19,958 nt of DNA from Aureococcus anophagefferens (taxonomy: Eukaryota; Sar; Pelagophyceae; Pelagomonadales; Pelagomonadaceae), in contig NW_008705594.1 of assembly GCF_000186865.1 (NCBI RefSeq), positions 113,791 through 133,748 on the forward strand, given 5' to 3'. Numbering within the stretch: the first letter of the stretch is position 1; every line of letters starts with the position of its first letter. A program made the translations under genes and the position numbers. The notes under the pieces are model-generated. The model was not told where the DNA came from, searched no databases, and saw nothing but the letters and a program-made list of their open reading frames with translations. This document shows positions 14,717 to 19,958 of this stretch, piece after piece.

Positions 14717-14878
14717 TTAAGTCCGGATGACCCACTGTAACCGCACGCGCTTGTTGGACTCTGAGAGGACCTTGGGGGAGCCCTTCTCGTCCAGCACGAC
14801 CTTCCCCTCGCCCCAGGCCACTGGCACGAGCGCCGGACGCCCCGCAGACGACGAAGTCGAGTCTCGTGAACACACGCC
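14717..14878 (-). other. Short G+C-rich minus-strand reading frame, possible gene remnant
   Basis: Between TAG (14,881-14,879) and TAA (14,719-14,717) an open stretch encodes 53 residues that look like a protein end: VPVAWGEGKVVLDEKGSP and then VLSESNKRVRLQWVIRT before the stop. It has no ATG and is more G+C-rich than its neighbours. It could be the last exon of a decayed gene, or the 5' flank of the RND gene with chance openness. No family recognised. Confidence 0.28.
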
Positions 14879-14909
14879 CTATCTCAGTTTTGTCGCTCTC
14901 TACTAGTTT

Positions 14910-17900
14910 ATGGTGTGTGTAGAATCAAGAGTCAACCTGGATTGCTTGTGCGTCGCGATGAACGAGCCCCCCGAAGACGGGTGGGGTACCTCAACGACCG
15001 TTGACGAGGTTCCATTGTCAAACAATAGCGTTGTCGTCGCGCCCCCAAAGGGTTTGGAGGAAGAGATGCTGGTTGGTACTGAGCCAGAGATACGGCTAGA
15101 AAATACCCACGACGAGGGAAAATGTCTTAGTGCGAAGCGGGCGTCGACCAAGCGGGCGTCCACCACATTTGCTAAGCGCGGAAGCCGACCACAGTCCTTG
15201 GCAGCGGCAATGGCGGGTCAGGAACAGGGTGTCGTAGAGCATGGATTTTTTGTTCTTGGAAACATCATAGCAATATACGCGCCTCTGATTTTGCTTGTTT
15301 CGTTACTATTGCTTTCATTTGTTGCTGCGTTCGGTCTTTTTATGCGTGCCGAAGTTGACAACGCTTTATTTACGTCTCTCGTACTTCGGCCGGCTACTCG
15401 TCTAAACAAGGAGTCAAACTACGTTAAGGAGCGCTTTGGCGAAGGTTGGGAAACAACCATGGAAGTTGCGAACGCAATAGCAACAAGTGGTGGTAAGAAC
15501 GTATTGACTCGCAAAAATGCGCTCCAAACCGCCAACTTCTGGAGAGATCTTGATCTTGGTAGCATAGAAATTAAGTACCGTAATACCAAATTCAATGCGG
15601 TCAACGTGCTTGCATTGTCTGGTCCCCAACCGTTTCGTTTCAACATTCTCGACTGCTGGCAAGAAGGTGCCTATGACTTCTTCGGCGACCTGGGTACGTT
15701 GGGCATACAAGGCTTAGTCGATCTCTCATATGAGGCCACTTACAGCTTCGCCATTACCGACATGAACGCCAGCTATTTGCCAAGCGTCAATCCTTATACC
15801 TGGTGTCTCTATGCTCCTCTAGTCACACTCTACACACCGTTTGATTTTGTTGATGCAAACACATTCGGACGCTGTCGCCAATTCCTCGATACGGATGTAA
15901 GTTCGACAGATCAAGTGGTGGCGGTTCTTGAGCGTGCTCACGACTTTCACCGCTTTTATCTCTACGACCTCGCAAAGTCGTCACCGTCACTTGCATTCAC
16001 ATGGGGTTGTAAAGTTCCCTTTGCCGATGAACCTGCGGGTCGGTGCGACACAAATCTCACCTGCTGCGAAATCGCGACTGTTTACTCTGGTTGTGCCTCG
16101 GGGGGTCTCGATCTAACTACGTGTGATGCTTATTTATCACAGTTTGGAGCGCCAGACTGGTCGGCGAATCCCCATTATGATTCCGAGTATGCAGCTTTGA
16201 AAGTGTGCGATAACTTTCGTTTCTACCCAGTTGGGTCTATTTTAGCAGGCGCTATCTCCAGCTTGTCGGGCTTGCCAGCCAACACGTCTCTTGCTGGGTG
16301 TAGCGAGCGAATCACATATTATCAAGATGAAGACTCTGTCATTTCGGCATCACTCGCCGATGTAACCACAGTCAACGATCTCGCTGAGTTTGCCGCCAAG
16401 TCTATTATCTGCAACTATTTTGGCATGAATTCGTGCGCCACAACTTTCGAATCGAGCGCGAACTTCGATTGGACAACTCGAATTGCCACAGAGGATGAAA
16501 TTCTGGCTACGGGGCTCTCTGGGACCTGCGCATTTTGGGACGGTGGTCCCGAGGGCCTCAAAATATTGCCCTACGTTGATCTTACAATCGCCCTGGGTGA
16601 CTGGTTTGATGATCGAAGGGCCAACTACGGGTTTCAGGTTGTATATGTGGCAAAGGGTTGGCGAAAGATAGACCAGGACCTTGAGATGATGGGCATCACA
16701 CAACCAAAAAGCCATTGCAAGCATGGAAAGAGTGAATGGCTCGCAAAATTATACAGCAAGGTCAAAGGTCGGTACAACTCTGGCTCTGTCCTTCATGGGA
16801 TGTTGACATCTACAGCAATCTTTGATGAATTTGATGCGGCGGGATCGATAGAGATCTGGCTTATCGCTATTTGCTACTCACTTGTCGTCATCTATGCCGG
16901 TAGTTCGATGATCTTCGAGGTCACCGGCGGTATAGCCTCGGCCATCACTCATGTCATGGTGGGTGTGCTTGGTGTGTGCATTGTTGTACTTGGAATGATG
17001 GCAAGCTTGGGCATTGGGTGTTTCATGGGAATTAAATTTAACGTCTATTCCGTGCAGATTCTTCCATTTCTGCTAGTGGGCCTTGGTGTCAATGACATGT
17101 TCCTTTGTGCTCACAATTATTGCGATGTCGAAAAACAGTTTGCGCACGGGGAATACAACTATGCTGAAATGATTGGATATATGATGGGCCGCACAGGCCC
17201 TTCTATCACGCTCACAACAACCGCAAATTTTGTTGCGTTTCTCACTGCACGCGCCATTCGGGTTCGCATGGTAGCTGAGTTCTGTGCCCAGGCGGCAGTC
17301 GGAGTTCTTGGAATTTACTTTTCGATTGTATTTGGCTTCATCGCGCTCTTGGGTGTTCATGCCAAAGTAAGCCAAGAATACAAAGCTACGCATATTTCTA
17401 TGGAAGCGTTGCTAGCCTTTGGAAGTAAGAAACCCAATGTGGAACCCGAGCATACTAAGAAACGGTCTTCAATTGCAGTCATCGGTGCTGCCGCACGTGG
17501 TTCGGTGGCCGTCGTCTCTCAAGCACGAAAGAACTTTTACCATGAAGTCCTTATTCCTAATTACGCATGGTTTTTGACACACCCGTCTGGGAAGATGTTT
17601 ATATTGATGGCCACAGCGATCCTGATTCTGGTTGGATGCCTCGCCGGCCTCCCACGTGTCTCGATAGGATTTCCCATCGTCGACCTCTTTCCTTGGGGTA
17701 CACCAGGCTCTTATTTCATGTACAATCGCATGCGTTTCTCCCAGGAACCGATAGACATTGTCTACGGTGAGGCAGACTATCCATACAAACATCCTCTAAT
17801 TGCGTCAGTCGTAGATCCGACCCGCTACTCGACTCTGCAGCAAGCCGAGGATGCTGATCACATTGCACCAGGGACAGCTATGTGGTACCATGCGTTTATC

Positions 17901-19247
17901 CAGTGGGGACTGCCCTGTGACTGGCGCTCGTTTTCACATGAAATGAACGTCACCAGCGGATCTTCCGGTATCGAAGCCTGCGATGCTTCCAATTTTTATG
18001 GCACGTCTGACCTTTACAACCCCCGCTGCGACCCAACTGACGCGTTTGGGGCCGGCTACTGTGGTCCATTTGTCTCTCCATCCACATTTTCGCCAGTCGA
18101 GCACGCTCTTGCTGGAATCAAAACCAATCTCTACTCGAGTGATAGTGCTTCGCCAAAGCTCGCTGAGGCTGGAATCCCCGTGTGTACGTCATGGCCCATC
18201 TCTGTCTTCCTATGCAACAACGCCTCAACTCGATGTTTTCAAGACCATCTGCCTAATGATGTCTTCAATAATCCGTACATTTTTGGCTTCCATCCAGATT
18301 ACTTTTATGTCTGCCTCAATAAATTCCTAAACTTTGATGCCCTTCACACGCTTTTCTCTCCTGCTTTCACGTGCGTTGATCCAGATCATCGGACTGAACG
18401 TATCGCCTGTACAGCACTTGCCATGGGGGGCTCACGAGAGATTTATCGCGGTTCAGATGGCCAAGGCTACATCGACTTTTTCAGAGCCTCTCCTGTGTGG
18501 GCCGAAGATATTGAAGATGGATACGACTGGGTGGAAATGCTCGACTCGCTGCGTGACAATATGAATAACGCACAGCGCTCGACTCAAATTCGTGCGTTCC
18601 CATCTGGAGGCGTCCTGCCTTTTTGGTCGCAGTTCCGTTGGCTCGTGCCTACTCTTGTGCGGGGCCTATCATACACTTTGCTGTGCATCTTTGCAATTGT
18701 CTCTCTTATCTACGTTTCCATTCAGCCCCCTGATCCAAATGTCGCATTTTTTAATCGTGTGCTTGGAGCCGCCTGGTCTTCGCTCCTCCTCTGCGTCCTA
18801 ATAACCATGGTAGTAATCATGTTTCTCGCTGTCTGTGGATATGTTAACATAATTCTCAATATATTCACTGCAGTTCTCACAATCCTTACTGTGGGAATGT
18901 CTGTTGAGTTCGTTTCGCATTTCTTTTCTCATTACCTCCTTCATTCTGGGAGTCGGGTTGAGAAAACCATCGCTACCTTAAAGTTACTTCTACCTCCTGT
19001 CATAGATGGTTCGATAACGACATTACTCGGCATTGTGCCGCTGTGCTTCTCTCCGATGCCCTACATTGTCAACAACTTTGTGCAACCCTTCTTCATCATT
19101 GTTGGCCTTGGCATATTCTTCGGTTTGGTGTCTCTTCCGGCTATTTTGGCTACTGTTGGATGGCAGGACGGAACCCCCAACGTTTGTTGCGCTCCGACGT
19201 TTGGCGCACCCCAAGCTCCTGATACCGGCCCAGCAAACGTCCTCTAA
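14910..19247 (+). CDS. Patched/NPC1-type RND membrane protein with sterol-sensing domain
   Basis: This is a 1445-residue, intronless protein of the eukaryotic RND family, which moves or senses sterols and other lipids. Layout: cytosolic N-terminus with a basic Ala-Ser-Thr repeat (about 75-95); TM1 at 113-144; a large Cys- and NxT/S-containing outer loop (about 150-640); TM2-TM6 at 648-817, the sterol-sensing domain; a cytosolic linker; TM7 at 896-914; a second outer loop (about 915-1240); TM8-TM12 at 1246-1416; a short tail. The TM4 motif reads GLGVNDMF (724-731), where Patched and NPC1 have GxGVDDxF, and TM10 carries GMSVEF (1329-1334), the GxxxE counterpart. A TAG two codons upstream makes ATG 14,910 the earliest start; ATG 14,958 (residue 17) is an alternative. 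NPC1-type N-terminal sterol-binding domain is absent, which favours a Patched-like protein. Confidence 0.92.
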   Translation: MVCVESRVNLDCLCVAMNEPPEDGWGTSTTVDEVPLSNNSVVVAPPKGLEEEMLVGTEPEIRLENTHDEGKCLSAKRASTKRASTTFAKRGSRPQSLAAAMAGQEQGVVEHGFFVLGNIIAIYAPLILLVSLLLLSFVAAFGLFMRAEVDNALFTSLVLRPATRLNKESNYVKERFGEGWETTMEVANAIATSGGKNVLTRKNALQTANFWRDLDLGSIEIKYRNTKFNAVNVLALSGPQPFRFNILDCWQEGAYDFFGDLGTLGIQGLVDLSYEATYSFAITDMNASYLPSVNPYTWCLYAPLVTLYTPFDFVDANTFGRCRQFLDTDVSSTDQVVAVLERAHDFHRFYLYDLAKSSPSLAFTWGCKVPFADEPAGRCDTNLTCCEIATVYSGCASGGLDLTTCDAYLSQFGAPDWSANPHYDSEYAALKVCDNFRFYPVGSILAGAISSLSGLPANTSLAGCSERITYYQDEDSVISASLADVTTVNDLAEFAAKSIICNYFGMNSCATTFESSANFDWTTRIATEDEILATGLSGTCAFWDGGPEGLKILPYVDLTIALGDWFDDRRANYGFQVVYVAKGWRKIDQDLEMMGITQPKSHCKHGKSEWLAKLYSKVKGRYNSGSVLHGMLTSTAIFDEFDAAGSIEIWLIAICYSLVVIYAGSSMIFEVTGGIASAITHVMVGVLGVCIVVLGMMASLGIGCFMGIKFNVYSVQILPFLLVGLGVNDMFLCAHNYCDVEKQFAHGEYNYAEMIGYMMGRTGPSITLTTTANFVAFLTARAIRVRMVAEFCAQAAVGVLGIYFSIVFGFIALLGVHAKVSQEYKATHISMEALLAFGSKKPNVEPEHTKKRSSIAVIGAAARGSVAVVSQARKNFYHEVLIPNYAWFLTHPSGKMFILMATAILILVGCLAGLPRVSIGFPIVDLFPWGTPGSYFMYNRMRFSQEPIDIVYGEADYPYKHPLIASVVDPTRYSTLQQAEDADHIAPGTAMWYHAFIQWGLPCDWRSFSHEMNVTSGSSGIEACDASNFYGTSDLYNPRCDPTDAFGAGYCGPFVSPSTFSPVEHALAGIKTNLYSSDSASPKLAEAGIPVCTSWPISVFLCNNASTRCFQDHLPNDVFNNPYIFGFHPDYFYVCLNKFLNFDALHTLFSPAFTCVDPDHRTERIACTALAMGGSREIYRGSDGQGYIDFFRASPVWAEDIEDGYDWVEMLDSLRDNMNNAQRSTQIRAFPSGGVLPFWSQFRWLVPTLVRGLSYTLLCIFAIVSLIYVSIQPPDPNVAFFNRVLGAAWSSLLLCVLITMVVIMFLAVCGYVNIILNIFTAVLTILTVGMSVEFVSHFFSHYLLHSGSRVEKTIATLKLLLPPVIDGSITTLLGIVPLCFSPMPYIVNNFVQPFFIIVGLGIFFGLVSLPAILATVGWQDGTPNVCCAPTFGAPQAPDTGPANVL

Positions 19248-19557
19248 GTTTCGCCGCCAAGTTCGGGTACCAACCAAGCTTGGCTATTTCGGTGCGATTT
19301 TGAGGATTCTGATACTTGGGCGAAATGCCTGTTGGCCCTTGGCGACGGAATCGTCACGTATCTGGGCGAGAAAAAATTGTTCAGATGATTATCTACTTTT
19401 TGCGACTTTGGTCGTTTTGAGACAAATATCAGTCAAACAAGTTATCTCGCCCAGCCGGCAAAGCGCCGTTTCCGTCCACTAGGCCTTTTGTATCTAAGGT
19501 CAACTCCCAGCAATCCGGAGGATCTCGCACGCGAGACTTAAAACCCTATGCATCTGT
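19248..19557 (+). other. 3' flank of the RND gene, no gene seen
   Basis: This is probable 3'-untranslated sequence. A 10-bp inverted repeat, CTGGGCGAGA (19,362-19,371) and TCTCGCCCAG (19,445-19,454), could form a stem with a large loop. ORFs that cross it are extensions of frames overlapping the RND gene and are not supported. Confidence 0.45.
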
Positions 19558-19914
19558 GCTGAAGCAGCCCGCCGGCGAAATTCTTCCTGAGGAGGGGCGT
19601 AGGGTCGGTTGGGGAGGCGGCGGCCATGGTTACCGGCTGCCAGTTGCACTCTGCACGTGCGAACACAGCCAGCTAGGTTCATCGTCCTTGTTGCGCAACG
19701 TGAATTCTTGTGGAAATTTATTTTAATAAAGCTTAAGCTTATTGTAGAAAAAGTAGCTTTCTAGTCAATCAAGATAATAATTTGGCATAAAGGGTAAGTT
19801 GAGTGAGCCTCAAGGCCCACCCCACTACCCTAGTTTACTAGCTAAACTCCCTCTCTCTAAAATAGGTTCGGCTGGCCACGGGGAGAAAGAATTTCGCCGG
19901 CGGGCTGCTTCAGC
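19558..19914. repeat. 28-bp inverted repeat pair enclosing a 301-bp segment
   Basis: Bases 19,558-19,585 and 19,887-19,914 are perfect reverse complements (starting GCTGAAGCAGCCCGCC). Outside the 28 bp the match breaks down. The segment between holds the AATAAA signals and a near-palindrome (AAGCTTAAGCTT, 19,729-19,740). A MITE-like foldback element or two inverted copies of a dispersed repeat are both possible. Confidence 0.85.
19717..19730. terminator. Back-to-back polyadenylation signals
   Basis: AATAAA occurs on the + strand at 19,725-19,730, about 480 bases after the RND stop, and on the - strand at 19,722-19,717. This is compatible with the RND transcript ending here and a convergent gene lying beyond the right edge. 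The region is AT-rich and the hexamer is short, so chance is possible. Confidence 0.4.
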
Positions 19915-19958
19915 AGCGCCGGCCAGATAAGAGCATAAGGAGCGAGTATCGACGTTCT
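19731..19958. other. Right edge, no gene seen
   Basis: The AT-rich stretch to about 19,800 is followed by mixed sequence with CCTCAAGGCCCACCCC and a CT-rich run (CTCCCTCTCTCT near 19,846). Apart from the second inverted-repeat arm nothing is recognisable. Confidence 0.4.

Overview
The window comes from the nuclear genome of a microbial eukaryote (a protist or microalga; I cannot name the group). The signs are short GT-AG introns, large unlinked single genes, AATAAA signals in a 3' flank, and a virus-like insertion of more AT-rich DNA. No ribosome-binding sites, operons, tRNA or rRNA genes are visible.

Region 1 (1 to about 11,170, + strand) is one long decayed modular polyketide synthase (PKS), cut by the left edge of the window. 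Recognisable domains in order are: the C-terminal half of a ketosynthase (KS); about 3 kb I cannot assign; a crotonase-fold (enoyl-CoA hydratase-like) domain; two tandem acyl carrier proteins (ACPs); a second crotonase-fold domain of the enoyl-CoA isomerase type; a complete KS; one clear and one doubtful ACP; an acyltransferase of the fungal FAS/SAT type; another carrier domain; and a probable BAHD-type acyltransferase at the end. From 601 to about 9,830 almost every domain anchor lies in the same reading frame (base 1 of the window as codon position 1). The KS exceptions are explained by two short introns at matching sites in both KS copies (49 and 52 nt; 41 and 46 nt). The frame is nevertheless cut by dozens of stop codons, many at positions where the family has Gln or Arg, so the lesions are mostly C-to-T substitutions rather than indels.

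Region 2 (about 11,404 to 14,438) is an AT-richer, intronless, virus-like insertion. It holds a 5'-truncated gene end, a small phage/giant-virus-type cytosine-C5 DNA methyltransferase (+), a convergent acidic protein with a Zn-knuckle-like motif and a Tudor-like stretch (-) interrupted by one TGA, and a small ORF (-) whose end runs into a perfect 42-bp inverted repeat with a 4-nt loop. Short direct and inverted repeats mark its two ends. A further cluster of small inverted repeats follows, to 14,688.

Region 3 (14,910 to 19,247, + strand) is an intact, intronless 1445-residue RND-superfamily membrane protein of the Patched/NPC1 type with a sterol-sensing domain. Its 3' flank carries an AATAAA signal inside a 28-bp inverted-repeat structure (19,558 to 19,914). 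The three regions show no evident functional link: a dead metabolite pathway gene, a viral insertion and a housekeeping-type membrane transporter or receptor.
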